A DNA stretch of 37,877 bases, taken from the NCBI GenBank assembly GCA_021734005.1, contig JAIPJV010000001.1, positions 1 through 37,877 on the forward strand. The letters run 5' to 3'. The notes beneath the pieces are model-generated. The model saw only the letters and a list, made by a program, of their open reading frames with translations, was not told the origin of the DNA and did no database searches. Made by a program: the position numbers and the translations under genes. Positions 25,739-35,497 of the stretch are shown one piece after another. The stretch comes from Fidelibacterota bacterium. GTDB lineage: Bacteria; Fidelibacterota; UBA2242; JAFGTP01. Position 1 is the first letter of the stretch; every line of letters starts with the position of its first letter.

Positions 25739-28700
25739 ATGACTATCTACAAGGAATTACTTAAGAAAGAAAAATTAACGAAGGAAAGTTTTCAAACGCC
25801 ACCTGATCGACTAAATATTCTTCCTTTCTGGTTTTGGAATGGAGAACTGGACAAGTCAGAATTGGAATGGCAATTAAAAGAATATCACGACCGTGGAATT
25901 CCTGGTTTGTTTATTCATGGGCGTTTTGGGTTGAAAGTACCCTATCTTTCTGATGAATGGTTTGATAGAGTGGAGTTTGTAGTCCAGAAGGCGCGGGAAA
26001 TTGGAATTGATATTTGGATATATGACGAAATGAACTGGCCGAGTGGTTCAGCTAATAAAGAGGTTATAGAAAAGTATCCTCATTTGGGTCAGAAATATTT
26101 AGAAATGGTTATTCTCTGGATAGATGGACCTCTCTTTACTTATCTTGAGGCCACTGATTCACGCTATATAAATACTAATGATGCCAAACCGATTGCCGCT
26201 TACGCATGTCGCCAGGAAGAGTTTGAAAATGGGATTGAAAATTTGATTGATCTAACGCCCAACCTGTCTTTTGAAAAAGTGATTCCCTGGGAAGCCCCTG
26301 AGGGTAAGTGGGTTATGATGTACTTTTTGGAGAAGGAAATTGATTATTATATAGATGCTCTTAATCCAGAATCTACTTATCGTTTTCTTGAGCTGACTCA
26401 CGAAAGATATAAGGACGCTGTAGGTAAAGACTTTAGTGATATAATTCCTGGCTTTTATACAGATGAACCAGCAATGCATTATTATCAGGTCGGGATGGAT
26501 AACTTTGTAATACCCTGGTCCAGTAAAATGTTTAAAATATTCCGAGATCGAAATGGCTATAGTTTAAAGCCTAATCTGCCCGCTCTTTATAAAAAAATGG
26601 GTTCTGATACTGGCCAAATTCGATTTGATTTCTGGAAAACCTTATCTGATCAATATGATGATAGCTATTATAAGCAGATTCGGAATTGGTGTGAAGATAA
26701 TAATCTAATCTTTACCGGTCATCTAATGTTTGAACATTGGTTAAGAGGCCATGCACGCTGTGGAGGAAATATTTTTAGCCATCTAAAAAATTTGCATATG
26801 ACTGGTGTTGACCATCTTTACCCGAGAATTGGATCTGAAGAAGCACCTCAAGAACATGTAGAATTAAAATTAGCCAGCTCTGCCGCCCATCATTTTGGGA
26901 GTCCACGATTACTTTGTGAATCAATGGGAGGGACCTATTGGGATGTTACCCTGGAAAGAATGAAGTGGATTGCTAATTGGGAATATGTTTTGGGAGTAAA
27001 TATCTTCAATAATCATGGCTATCATTATTCTATTGAAGGAGAAAGAAAGAGGGATTGGCCTCCATCTCAATTTTATCATCATACCTGGTGGAAATATTAT
27101 GATCGTTTTACAACCTATATTTCCCGATTAGGTCATACCCTTAGTGCTGGTCATCATATTGCGGACGTTTTGATACTTTATCCAATGACAAGTATGTGGG
27201 CTAATTATGTCCCACAAGGGCACACTGATATATCAAGTGTAATCGAAGAGGATTATAATGACCTAGCAGATGCTCTATTACGCTTGCATTTTGATTATGA
27301 TTATGTTGATGAGGATATTCTATCCGATGCTACTATTCAAAATGGAAAAATAAGTATCAATGAAGAAGAATACTCAGTTCTTATCCTTCCTCCCCTTACT
27401 CATATCAAACCCCAAACTTTTGAGGTTCTAAAAAAATATATCGAACAGGGTGGAGACATAATAGCCAATAGACTTCTGCCTATAGAACTTGTTGATACTG
27501 ATGATCAAATTGATATAAAAGAACTGGAAGAATGCTTTAATATTAATCCCAAAGTCCTGTTAGAAGAATTCGAAAATGATGATGTAAAGGAAGAAATATT
27601 AAAGACTAAGGAAAATATACATCTACTTAAGGGCAATGAACTATCTGCCAGTCAGAAACGAGACAGGTGGGGAAATGTGCTTATGAATTGCATTGATCCT
27701 GATATAATTATCGACCATGAAGATGTTTTCTATTTGCATCGAAAACAAGAGGATATGCATGTATATTTCATAATTAATTCATTACAGGAAGATATTGGTG
27801 AGGTCTCGATTAGTGTCCGAAATCAATATCAACCTGAATTATGGGACCCAGAATCAGGTGAGAAAAAACCGCTATCAATTTTTGAAGTAAAGGATGGCCG
27901 GGTTAATCTTGATCTAGATTTTAATTCTAGCCAGGGTTATATTTTGATTTTTAAGAATCCTATTCCAGATGAATATATTTCAGAAAGTAATCTATCTATC
28001 GAAAGTATGAAAAATGGAAATATTATAGGAATATCAAGCAATAATGATGAAGATCCATATGTCAGGGTTCAAGGAAAAAATAGTGACAGGATGATAAAAG
28101 AGAAGCCAAAAAAGAACTTGGCACCTATAGAATTGAAACCTTCCTTTCAATTTAATATTGAGGATGATAATACTCTATGCCTCGCTGATTGGAAGATGAA
28201 AATTGAAGAAAATGAATTTAATAATAAATATTATAATACAAATTATGATGATAGTGACTGGCTATCAGTTACTAATGGTGCCTGGGAAATGCAATTACCT
28301 CAGGAACGGGATAAAGAAATTTACCCTCAAACTTTATGGTATAGGACCTGGTTCACTATTGAGGATATCCCATATAATACGCGATTATTAATTGATGGAT
28401 TTAGTGGTAGCGATTATACCCTTTATATAAATGGACAGGAGATCAAGGACAAAGGTACTCGAAGTAAGCTAGATGCAGAGATAAAAGAAGTAAGTATTCA
28501 AGATTATTTGAAAGAAGGGAAAAATTTAATCGCAGTTCGACTTATAGTTAATCGCCGTACTGATGGTATTCTTGATTTACTTAAAATTGTTGGCGATTTC
28601 GCTCTTAAACAAGTGAATCATGGGTATTGTATTGTAAAGAGACCGGTTCAAATTGATTCTGGAGATTGGACTAAGAAAGGCTTTCCCTATTATTCTGGAA

Positions 28701-28999
28701 CAGCAGTTTATTCAACTAAATTTGAATTATCAGATAAATATCTTAGTGATAGGTTGTATCTGGAAATAGACTGTGGAGAAGATGTGTTGGAGGTCAAGAT
28801 AAATGATCATCCTACTATTGTGCAGATCTGGCATCCTTATAAAATTGATATTACAGATCTCGTCCAGGAAGGAGAAAATAGGATAGTAATTAAAGTAACA
28901 AATACTTTGATAAATATGTTGGAAGCAAAACCAAAAGCATCGGGTCTCTTTAAGAATCCGGTAATTATACATAAAAGAAAATTTGAGTTTAAATATTAA
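25739..28999 (+). CDS. GH106-like glycoside hydrolase (rhamnosidase-type)
   Basis: The 1086-aa protein begins with LPFWFWNGELDKSELEWQL, then GIPGLFIHGRFGL and WIYDEMNWPSG (about 93-103), the usual opening of the GH106 group and its relatives. Acidic residues likely at the active site are in FYTDEP (E243) and CESMGG (E394). A C-terminal galactose-binding-like sandwich carries WLSVTNGAWEMQLP and YSTKFELSDKYLSDRLYLE, similar to ancillary domains of GH2 and GH106 enzymes. There is no signal peptide, so it acts in the cytoplasm on imported oligosaccharides. Characterised GH106 members remove alpha-L-rhamnose, but relatives are diverse and the substrate here is inferred only. GAGGAA precedes the ATG. 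Confidence 0.82.
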   Translation: MTIYKELLKKEKLTKESFQTPPDRLNILPFWFWNGELDKSELEWQLKEYHDRGIPGLFIHGRFGLKVPYLSDEWFDRVEFVVQKAREIGIDIWIYDEMNWPSGSANKEVIEKYPHLGQKYLEMVILWIDGPLFTYLEATDSRYINTNDAKPIAAYACRQEEFENGIENLIDLTPNLSFEKVIPWEAPEGKWVMMYFLEKEIDYYIDALNPESTYRFLELTHERYKDAVGKDFSDIIPGFYTDEPAMHYYQVGMDNFVIPWSSKMFKIFRDRNGYSLKPNLPALYKKMGSDTGQIRFDFWKTLSDQYDDSYYKQIRNWCEDNNLIFTGHLMFEHWLRGHARCGGNIFSHLKNLHMTGVDHLYPRIGSEEAPQEHVELKLASSAAHHFGSPRLLCESMGGTYWDVTLERMKWIANWEYVLGVNIFNNHGYHYSIEGERKRDWPPSQFYHHTWWKYYDRFTTYISRLGHTLSAGHHIADVLILYPMTSMWANYVPQGHTDISSVIEEDYNDLADALLRLHFDYDYVDEDILSDATIQNGKISINEEEYSVLILPPLTHIKPQTFEVLKKYIEQGGDIIANRLLPIELVDTDDQIDIKELEECFNINPKVLLEEFENDDVKEEILKTKENIHLLKGNELSASQKRDRWGNVLMNCIDPDIIIDHEDVFYLHRKQEDMHVYFIINSLQEDIGEVSISVRNQYQPELWDPESGEKKPLSIFEVKDGRVNLDLDFNSSQGYILIFKNPIPDEYISESNLSIESMKNGNIIGISSNNDEDPYVRVQGKNSDRMIKEKPKKNLAPIELKPSFQFNIEDDNTLCLADWKMKIEENEFNNKYYNTNYDDSDWLSVTNGAWEMQLPQERDKEIYPQTLWYRTWFTIEDIPYNTRLLIDGFSGSDYTLYINGQEIKDKGTRSKLDAEIKEVSIQDYLKEGKNLIAVRLIVNRRTDGILDLLKIVGDFALKQVNHGYCIVKRPVQIDSGDWTKKGFPYYSGTAVYSTKFELSDKYLSDRLYLEIDCGEDVLEVKINDHPTIVQIWHPYKIDITDLVQEGENRIVIKVTNTLINMLEAKPKASGLFKNPVIIHKRKFEFKY

Positions 29000-29014
29000 T
29001 AATTTGGACAAGTT

Positions 29015-29953
29015 ATGAAAAAACAAGAAATATTAATTGTTGGTAGTGCTAATATGGATATGGTAGTGACTGTAAATCGGTTCCCTAACCCGGGTGAAAC
29101 AATATTGAGTGAAAAATTTGGCATGTTCCCTGGGGGGAAAGGAGCCAATCAGGCGGTGGCCTGTGCAAGATTAGGTTCTAAGACTCATTTTATAGGTAAA
29201 ATGGGGAATGATTTTTTTAGAGATAAACTTATCCAGAGTATGACCACAAATCAAGTTAATATGGAATATACCCTGATTGATGAGAAAGAATCGACTGGAG
29301 TCGCCCTAATTTATGTTGATGCAGATGGACAAAATGAAATTGTAGTAGTTTCAGGTAGTAATATGAAAATTACGCCAGATGAAATTGAGTCTAATGCTGG
29401 TTTATTTAAACAGGTCAATGTAGTTCTGACTCAGCTTGAAATACCCCTCGAGTCGGTAATATCAGCAGCAAAATTAACAAAGAAAAATGATGGTGATTTT
29501 ATATTAAATCCAGCTCCTGCCTGTGAAATACCAGATGAACTATTTACTATGGTAGATTATTTAACTCCTAACGAGAGTGAGCTTGCTTTATTGTCTGGCA
29601 GGCCAGTAACTGATATTAGTTCTGCCATAAAAGCGGCAAAAATAATATTAAAACAGGGGGCTAAGAATATAGTAGTAACTCTAGGAGAAAAAGGTTCGTT
29701 ATTGGTAAATAATGATCGAAGTGAGTTATTTCCTACAGATAAAGTTGAAGCTAAAGATGCAACGGCTGCTGGAGATGCTTTTAATGGTGCTCTTGCTTTT
29801 GGATTGTCTAATAATTTGGACCTAGATACAATAATACGGACGGCAAATTGTGTTGCAACTTATTCTGTAACTAAAAGAGGCGCTCAGAGCTCATTACCAA
29901 GTATAGAAGACATTGAACCATTAATTGATATTAATTTGCAAAAGGAAAATTGA
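29015..29953 (+). CDS. rbsK: Ribokinase (PfkB family)
   Basis: The 312-aa kinase has the N-terminal family motif GGKGANQA at about 40-47, NPAPA around 165-169, TPNESE around 184-189, and the C-terminal DATAAGDAFNGAL with catalytic base Asp254. These fit ribokinase, which converts ribose to ribose 5-phosphate with ATP in the cytoplasm. It is immediately followed by the ribose pyranase gene (start 2 nt after its stop), which strengthens the assignment. A related sugar such as deoxyribose is possible. Confidence 0.9.
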   Translation: MKKQEILIVGSANMDMVVTVNRFPNPGETILSEKFGMFPGGKGANQAVACARLGSKTHFIGKMGNDFFRDKLIQSMTTNQVNMEYTLIDEKESTGVALIYVDADGQNEIVVVSGSNMKITPDEIESNAGLFKQVNVVLTQLEIPLESVISAAKLTKKNDGDFILNPAPACEIPDELFTMVDYLTPNESELALLSGRPVTDISSAIKAAKIILKQGAKNIVVTLGEKGSLLVNNDRSELFPTDKVEAKDATAAGDAFNGALAFGLSNNLDLDTIIRTANCVATYSVTKRGAQSSLPSIEDIEPLIDINLQKEN

Positions 29954-29954
29954 T

Positions 29955-30356
29955 ATGAAAAAAGAAGGGATATTGAATTCGAACTTAGCTAAAATTATAG
30001 CAGGAATGGGACACACTGATAAACTAGTTATTTGTGATAGTGGTTTGCCAATTCCCAAAAGTGCAGAATTGGTGGATTTAGCTTTAACTAAAAATATACC
30101 TCGGTTCATTGATACATTGGAAACAGTTCTAGAAGAATTAGAAGTAGAAAGCGCCATTATAACAGAAGAAATGGTTAATGGAAATCCTGAACTCTTTAAG
30201 GGAATTAAGGACCTTTTACCTAAAGTAGATTTCATAAAAGTAGATCATGAAAAGTTTAAAAATATGACAAGAAAAAATGGGAATATCTCATTTATTAGAA
30301 CAGGTGAAGTAACACCATATGCCAATATAATTCTTGTCTCTGGGGTTACTTTTTAA
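29955..30356 (+). CDS. rbsD: D-ribose pyranase
   Basis: The 133-aa protein begins MKKEGILNSNLAKIIAGMGH, with the conserved catalytic His at position 20, followed by TDKLVICDSGLPIP. It ends with RTGEVTPYANIILVSGVTF as in the RbsD family. RbsD interconverts pyranose and furanose forms of ribose so ribokinase can use the sugar. The start at ATG 29955 is set by homology and by AAAGGA just upstream; an upstream in-frame ATG at 29925 would lie within rbsK. It is coupled to rbsK. Confidence 0.93.
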   Translation: MKKEGILNSNLAKIIAGMGHTDKLVICDSGLPIPKSAELVDLALTKNIPRFIDTLETVLEELEVESAIITEEMVNGNPELFKGIKDLLPKVDFIKVDHEKFKNMTRKNGNISFIRTGEVTPYANIILVSGVTF

Positions 30357-30386
30357 TAAAAATTAGTATATTGGAGATTGTAGTAA

Positions 30387-31877
30387 GTGAGAGTAATATA
30401 TTTTGATGTAGATACTTTGCGTCCTGATCATTTGGGATGCTATGGATATCATCGAAATACCAGCCCCAATATTGATCGAATTGCCAAAAAGGGAATATCT
30501 TTCTCAAATTGCTATACTTCCAACCCCCCTTGTTTACCAAGTCGCACTGCATTATGGAGTGGGAGGTTTGGCATTCATAGTGGAGTTGAAGGCCATGGTG
30601 GCACGGCTGCCGATCCTTTTTTAGAAGGCCCCGAAAGGTGGTTCTTATCTAATTGGGGGATTAGCAATTGGATGCATTTAATGCGAAAGCAAGGATTCAA
30701 AACGATTACATTCAGTCCTTTTGCTGAAAGACACTCTGCCTGGCAATGGTATGCTGGTTATTCAGAAATGCACAATCCTGGAAAAAGCGGGGAGGAAGTT
30801 GCCGATGATATAACTCCATCAGTGCTTGACTGGATTGAAAACAATGCCCAAAAAGATGATTGGTTTCTACACGTAAATTATTGGGATCCCCATACACCGT
30901 ATCGTACTCCTGAAAAATATGGTGATCCTTTTAAAGACGATGCTCTACCTAAATGGTATACTGAGGAGGTACGTAAGAGACATTGGCATGGCTGTGGTAG
31001 CTGGTCGGCTCAAGAAGGTATGGGGTATGGTGGATATCATCCCTATGTTAGTCCGGATTATCCACGACAACCTAATAAAATGTCTTCTCTTAAAGAGGTA
31101 CGCCGAATGTTTGATGGTTATGATACTGGCATCCGCTATGCAGATGAACATATTGGCCGAGTATTAAACGCTTTGAATGAAAAAGGGATACATGAAGATA
31201 CTGCTATAATTATTTCTGGTGACCATGGTGAAAATCTTGGAGAGCTAAATATCTATTATGATCATCAGACTGCTGATCAATTTACAGCACGAGTACCTCT
31301 TATTATTCATTGGCCTGGTATAACTGATTCACTTGCAGGTGAAACTGATACAAATCTTCATTATCAATTTGATTTAGCTGCCACTATTGTGGATTTATTA
31401 GGGGGTAAAATTCCAGATAATTGGGATGCAAAAAGTTTTGCTGGAATGTTTGAAGGTGATCAAGATGCCTGTCGGGATTACCTGGTAATCACCCAGTGTG
31501 CTCATACCTGTCAGCGAAGTGTTCGTTTTGATAATTTTATTTGTATCCGATCCTACCACGATGGCTTTCATAATTTTCCAGATATAATGTTGTTTGATTT
31601 AGAAAATGATTCCCATGAACAAAATAATATAGCAGAAGAGAGACCACAGAAAGTCGGGGAGGCAATGAAAATTCTAACGGATTGGAACAGTAAAATGATG
31701 AGAACCGCAGTCAAACCCTCAGACCCTTTATTTACAGTATTAAAGGAGGGAGGCCCTCTGCATACTCGTGATGGAGTCAAAAAGTATATAGAAAGATTAC
31801 GCGAGACCGGTCGTGCAGATTGTGCTCAAGAATTAATAAAATCACATCCAGAAATATTTAATAAAAATGAAAATTAA
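30387..31877 (+). CDS. S1-family sulfatase (cytoplasmic)
   Basis: The 496-aa protein starts VIYFDVDTLRPDHLGCYGYH with metal-binding Asp7 and Asp9. It has the formylglycine motif CLPSR at 49-53 (Cys49 would be converted by an anaerobic or FGE-type maturase) and the metal motif ISGDHGENLGE near 276. It removes sulfate esters, here probably from a sugar. No signal peptide is present, unlike most polysaccharide sulfatases, so it would act after uptake. The start is GTG 30387 with GGAG about 11 nt upstream. No sulfatase-maturing enzyme is in the window. Confidence 0.92.
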   Translation: MRVIYFDVDTLRPDHLGCYGYHRNTSPNIDRIAKKGISFSNCYTSNPPCLPSRTALWSGRFGIHSGVEGHGGTAADPFLEGPERWFLSNWGISNWMHLMRKQGFKTITFSPFAERHSAWQWYAGYSEMHNPGKSGEEVADDITPSVLDWIENNAQKDDWFLHVNYWDPHTPYRTPEKYGDPFKDDALPKWYTEEVRKRHWHGCGSWSAQEGMGYGGYHPYVSPDYPRQPNKMSSLKEVRRMFDGYDTGIRYADEHIGRVLNALNEKGIHEDTAIIISGDHGENLGELNIYYDHQTADQFTARVPLIIHWPGITDSLAGETDTNLHYQFDLAATIVDLLGGKIPDNWDAKSFAGMFEGDQDACRDYLVITQCAHTCQRSVRFDNFICIRSYHDGFHNFPDIMLFDLENDSHEQNNIAEERPQKVGEAMKILTDWNSKMMRTAVKPSDPLFTVLKEGGPLHTRDGVKKYIERLRETGRADCAQELIKSHPEIFNKNEN

Positions 31878-31896
31878 TTTAAAATAGGAGAGAATC

Positions 31897-33339
31897 ATGA
31901 GGAAGGTAAATTTTGTAATAACAAGTCTGATATTGTTAGTTTTTTTACTTAGTTGCTCTCAGTCTAAAGCACCTGAATATGACCGTTTAATGAAACAAGA
32001 GGGTAAGGAGTTTCATCACGTACCAGTCGGACTATGTGAAGACTATCCCGAAGAAACAACTACTCCTGAATTAATTAAAGGAGATATGGAGTTGCTTAAA
32101 GACACTAATGTAGATCTTTTACGAATTTCTTTTGGATGGGACGCCATTGAAGCTGAGAAGGACAGTTATGATTGGCTATTCTGGGATAAATATGTAAATA
32201 CCGCTGTTGATGATTACGGAATCACACTAGTTCCTTATATTTGTTATACTCCTCGCTGGAATTCAAGAGGAAATTCGTTAATGTTCTGGAACGATCCCCC
32301 CCTAGATTTTGATGAATTTGGTGAATTTATGTTTGATATTGTAACTCGCTACAAAGATAAAATCAAAACCTGGGAATTATGGAATGAGCCTGACCTGGAT
32401 ATTTATTGGGACACTGGAGATATTGGTGCTTTTGCCGAGTTTATTAAAATTGGTTCAAAAGCAGTTAAAAGAGCCGATCCTGAAGCAAAAGTAGTCCTGG
32501 GCGGATTGGCTTATCACCCAGAGTTTTTAAAAGAGTTATTCAAAGATCACGGTTTATCTCCATATATAGATATCGTTAATATTCACAATTACTATGAAAC
32601 ATGGAGTGAACGACCGGTTGAAGATATAGATAAAAACATTAATGATATGTATAATATAATAGAAAAATATGGTGATGGCCAATCTCTCTGGATGGCAGAA
32701 GTTGGTTATAGCACTTTTCGACAGGGTACTTATGTATCCAGCTCCTATTCTGCCTATTATGATTACGAGCATACTCCCCAATATCAGGCTGTTGACCTTT
32801 TTAAAAGGATCGCCCTGGCACTCTCAACTGAGAAGCTATCGGCTCTTACCTGGTATGAAATTAAAGATCTTCCTAAAAGCGAGGAAGTGATAGGTGATAA
32901 TTATAATAACCGGTATCTAGGTATTGTCTATCCGGATTACAAACCAAAACCAACAAAAAAGGCTCTTGTCTTTTTTCGTCAGCTTTTTTCTAAACCCTAT
33001 CGCAGTATTGATGATCAACTAAATGTTAAAAAATCAGAAGGCTCAGACGCTCAGGTTCATGCCTTCGAAATGGAAGATGGAGAGATAATTGTACTTTCCT
33101 GGCTCGCTACTTGTCTCCCCGATGAAAGACCAGCAAAGCCAGAAGAATTGGTACCAGACAATCGTCATGAAGAAGTCAATATTAAAATTAACAACTCTCA
33201 AGCTGAAAATGTCTATCTTTTTGATGAATTAGGCAATAAAAAGAGCTGGCAAAATTTCAAGTTAACTGAGAATGCCACCAGTATAGAACAGGTACAGATG
33301 AAAGGTGGCCAAATTTATATATTTAAAATCAATCAATAG
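31897..33339 (+). CDS. Clan GH-A (GH39/GH5-like) glycosidase lipoprotein
   Basis: The 480-aa protein has a signal peptide with lipobox LLSC (Cys20), so it is anchored in the envelope. The TIM barrel shows DLLRISFGWDAIEAE, LVPYICYTPRWNSRG, the acid/base Glu164 in WELWNEPD, and the probable nucleophile Glu268 in WMAEVGYST, as in GH39 and related clan GH-A enzymes. A small C-terminal beta-domain follows. It would cut glycan chains in the periplasm or at the surface before uptake. The precise family and substrate are not fixed. AGGAGAG precedes the ATG. Confidence 0.87.
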   Translation: MRKVNFVITSLILLVFLLSCSQSKAPEYDRLMKQEGKEFHHVPVGLCEDYPEETTTPELIKGDMELLKDTNVDLLRISFGWDAIEAEKDSYDWLFWDKYVNTAVDDYGITLVPYICYTPRWNSRGNSLMFWNDPPLDFDEFGEFMFDIVTRYKDKIKTWELWNEPDLDIYWDTGDIGAFAEFIKIGSKAVKRADPEAKVVLGGLAYHPEFLKELFKDHGLSPYIDIVNIHNYYETWSERPVEDIDKNINDMYNIIEKYGDGQSLWMAEVGYSTFRQGTYVSSSYSAYYDYEHTPQYQAVDLFKRIALALSTEKLSALTWYEIKDLPKSEEVIGDNYNNRYLGIVYPDYKPKPTKKALVFFRQLFSKPYRSIDDQLNVKKSEGSDAQVHAFEMEDGEIIVLSWLATCLPDERPAKPEELVPDNRHEEVNIKINNSQAENVYLFDELGNKKSWQNFKLTENATSIEQVQMKGGQIYIFKINQ

Positions 33340-33347
33340 GGAGTGAA

Positions 33348-33818
33348 ATGTTGCAAAAAGAGATAGAAAAAATATCAGTCAATAATTTTAGCCAATATGG
33401 GGAATTGGTTAATAAACCAGATACCGTTCCCACAGCTCGATCTGATAAGTTTAAATTTTGGTCAGATTTGGCTCATTATGATATTGGAGGCAAGAGTGAA
33501 ATTGGTATATGCACTGTTTTCTTGCAAACAAAATTGATTATAGAGGAATTGGAAAGACATAATTCTTCACCGGAGATCTTAATTCCCGGAGATGGACCTT
33601 TTTTAATCCCCCTATTATTGAACCAAAACGATACTTCTGAGATTGATATTTTTCGCGTTGAAATTGGGCAGGCAATTATTATCAATAAGGGAGTCTGGCA
33701 TGGTGCCTGCCTCCCAGTTGGTAAAAAAGAAACATCTTATTTTGTGATATTTGAACATGGCACACCAACTAAGGATGTTGAAAAAAAATCGATTCAACCA
33801 GTCGAGGTTTTACAATGA
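33348..33818 (+). CDS. Ureidoglycolate-lyase-like (AllA family) protein
   Basis: The 156-aa cupin-type protein carries ELERHNSSPEILIPGDGPFL at about 67-86 and the motif GQAIIINKGVWHGACLP at about 107-123, which match the AllA family fold with His71 and His118 as likely metal or substrate contacts. AllA releases urea from ureidoglycolate, but no other allantoin gene is nearby. Within a sugar operon the protein more likely acts on a sugar acid or a related keto-acid. It overlaps the next gene by ATGA. The true reaction is unknown. Confidence 0.78.
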   Translation: MLQKEIEKISVNNFSQYGELVNKPDTVPTARSDKFKFWSDLAHYDIGGKSEIGICTVFLQTKLIIEELERHNSSPEILIPGDGPFLIPLLLNQNDTSEIDIFRVEIGQAIIINKGVWHGACLPVGKKETSYFVIFEHGTPTKDVEKKSIQPVEVLQ

Positions 33819-35494
33819 ATTCTAGAACATTACGGAACGATAACATTGAAATAATTTTTGGTAAAGATCCGTTAGATATAGTAAAAATAATTGACCGGAA
33901 AAGTAATGAAATAATTTGTAAATCTGCCCGACAACGCTTCTTGTGGCGGATTCCCGAAGAGGTCTCTGATCCTGTGTTGCTTAGCAGTGCAAAGTGGACT
34001 GGATTTGATGATAATTCTTTTAGATTTAGTTGTACTGATAGAAATGAAAACTATAGGGTTGATATTGACATGGTTTTAACTGAGTCAGGGGTGCACTTTC
34101 AAGCTGATTGGCAAGCCCCTCAACCAATCTGGTTGGTAGAGTGGAAGATTGATCATCTTCAGCTAAATGATATTTTTATACCTGCTTTAGGAGGTCAGCA
34201 TTTACGCTCTAACATGCCTGTAGGCACTGAACTTTCTTATAAATATCCCTTTTGGTGGAATGCTCAGTTTGCGATTGGAGAATCGAAAAATAATAAAGGT
34301 ATGTGTCTCTATTCCAATGATTCAAGACCGAATTTAAAGTTGTTAAGAGTTGGCAAAGAATCAAGTGGTTTTACTTTGAGCTATGGATATGAAGCCCCAG
34401 CCCCTCTAGATTCTAAACAGGTTAAATGTGATTGGTACCTGAAAACCTACCAAAATGGTTGGAAGAATGTAGTCGAGGAATACAGGGAATGGATGGAGCC
34501 GAATTTTGATTTAGAACCATTAAAAAACAAGTCTGACAATCCTAAATGGCTAAATGATATTAATTTTATTCTTGAAGTATGGGGAGCAAACCGAAGATCA
34601 GAAGAGCCTTTCCATACTTTTCAAGAGATTGAGCAGCGCCTTAAAGATTGGGAAAAGATTCATTCCCCAGATGAAACATTGCTGTATCTTCCCGGTTTTG
34701 CAGAAAATGGTATAGACTCTCATGCCCCTGATTATAATCCTAGTCCTCAAATGGGAGGATCCGAAGGGTTCCATAAGATGATGCATACTGCCCATAAACT
34801 CGGTTATAAAGTAATGATTCATACTAATGTTCTGGCAATGGCATTTTCTCATCCCGCATTTAAGGATTTTAAAAAATATCAGGTTGAAGATCCTTTTGGT
34901 CGACCTGTTTCCTGGGGCCTGGATATGGATGGCGATTGGATTACAGAACCCTATTTTGCTTATATAAATCCCGGGCAGGATAAGTGGAGTAAATTAATGG
35001 CCGATACTCTGGGTGAATTGGTCACAAAATATAACATTGATGGGATTTTTCTTGACCAAACTCTATTGGCTTTCAATGTCAGTAATGGACCTAATTTTAT
35101 TGATGGAATGCGGAGCCATGTAAAAAAGTTGCAAAGAAATTTTCCTGATATTCTATTTGCAGGAGAAGGATTGCACGAGTGTATAACTCAGCCCTTTTCA
35201 TTAGCACAGATCCATGGAATTGATAGTATTTCAAATGTACATGGGATGGAAGGGAAGCAACCATGGAGAGATGTTCATCCTATTTCTACATATCTATTTA
35301 ATCGATATACTCGGTTTATGGCCCATTTGCTTACAAAACATCCTTCTTCCCAGGAGTTCAAGAGACAGGAATCTGCTTACGAAAAATTAGAAGTAATACC
35401 TGCTCTATGTCTATATAATTCTTGTCAGGAGATGGATCTTCCTCAGACTAGAGCGATGGTTGAAAGAGCAAAAACAATTAAATCCTGGAGGTAA
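33815..35494 (+). CDS. Glycosidase-like TIM-barrel protein (DUF6259-like)
   Basis: The 559-aa protein has an N-terminal beta-sandwich (about 1-240) and a TIM barrel from about residue 245. Barrel-strand motifs include ILEVWGANR, LLYLPGFAENGID, KVMIHTNVL, NIDGIFLDQT (Asp409, Asp414) and FAGEGLHE (Glu451). This architecture is like uncharacterised glycosidase-related families with a GH36-style sandwich plus barrel; DUF6259 is my best guess. There is no signal peptide, so it is cytoplasmic. It is translationally coupled to the AllA-like gene by ATGA. Its acidic residues suggest hydrolysis of an imported oligosaccharide. Confidence 0.7.
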   Translation: MNSRTLRNDNIEIIFGKDPLDIVKIIDRKSNEIICKSARQRFLWRIPEEVSDPVLLSSAKWTGFDDNSFRFSCTDRNENYRVDIDMVLTESGVHFQADWQAPQPIWLVEWKIDHLQLNDIFIPALGGQHLRSNMPVGTELSYKYPFWWNAQFAIGESKNNKGMCLYSNDSRPNLKLLRVGKESSGFTLSYGYEAPAPLDSKQVKCDWYLKTYQNGWKNVVEEYREWMEPNFDLEPLKNKSDNPKWLNDINFILEVWGANRRSEEPFHTFQEIEQRLKDWEKIHSPDETLLYLPGFAENGIDSHAPDYNPSPQMGGSEGFHKMMHTAHKLGYKVMIHTNVLAMAFSHPAFKDFKKYQVEDPFGRPVSWGLDMDGDWITEPYFAYINPGQDKWSKLMADTLGELVTKYNIDGIFLDQTLLAFNVSNGPNFIDGMRSHVKKLQRNFPDILFAGEGLHECITQPFSLAQIHGIDSISNVHGMEGKQPWRDVHPISTYLFNRYTRFMAHLLTKHPSSQEFKRQESAYEKLEVIPALCLYNSCQEMDLPQTRAMVERAKTIKSWR

Positions 35495-35497
35495 GTA

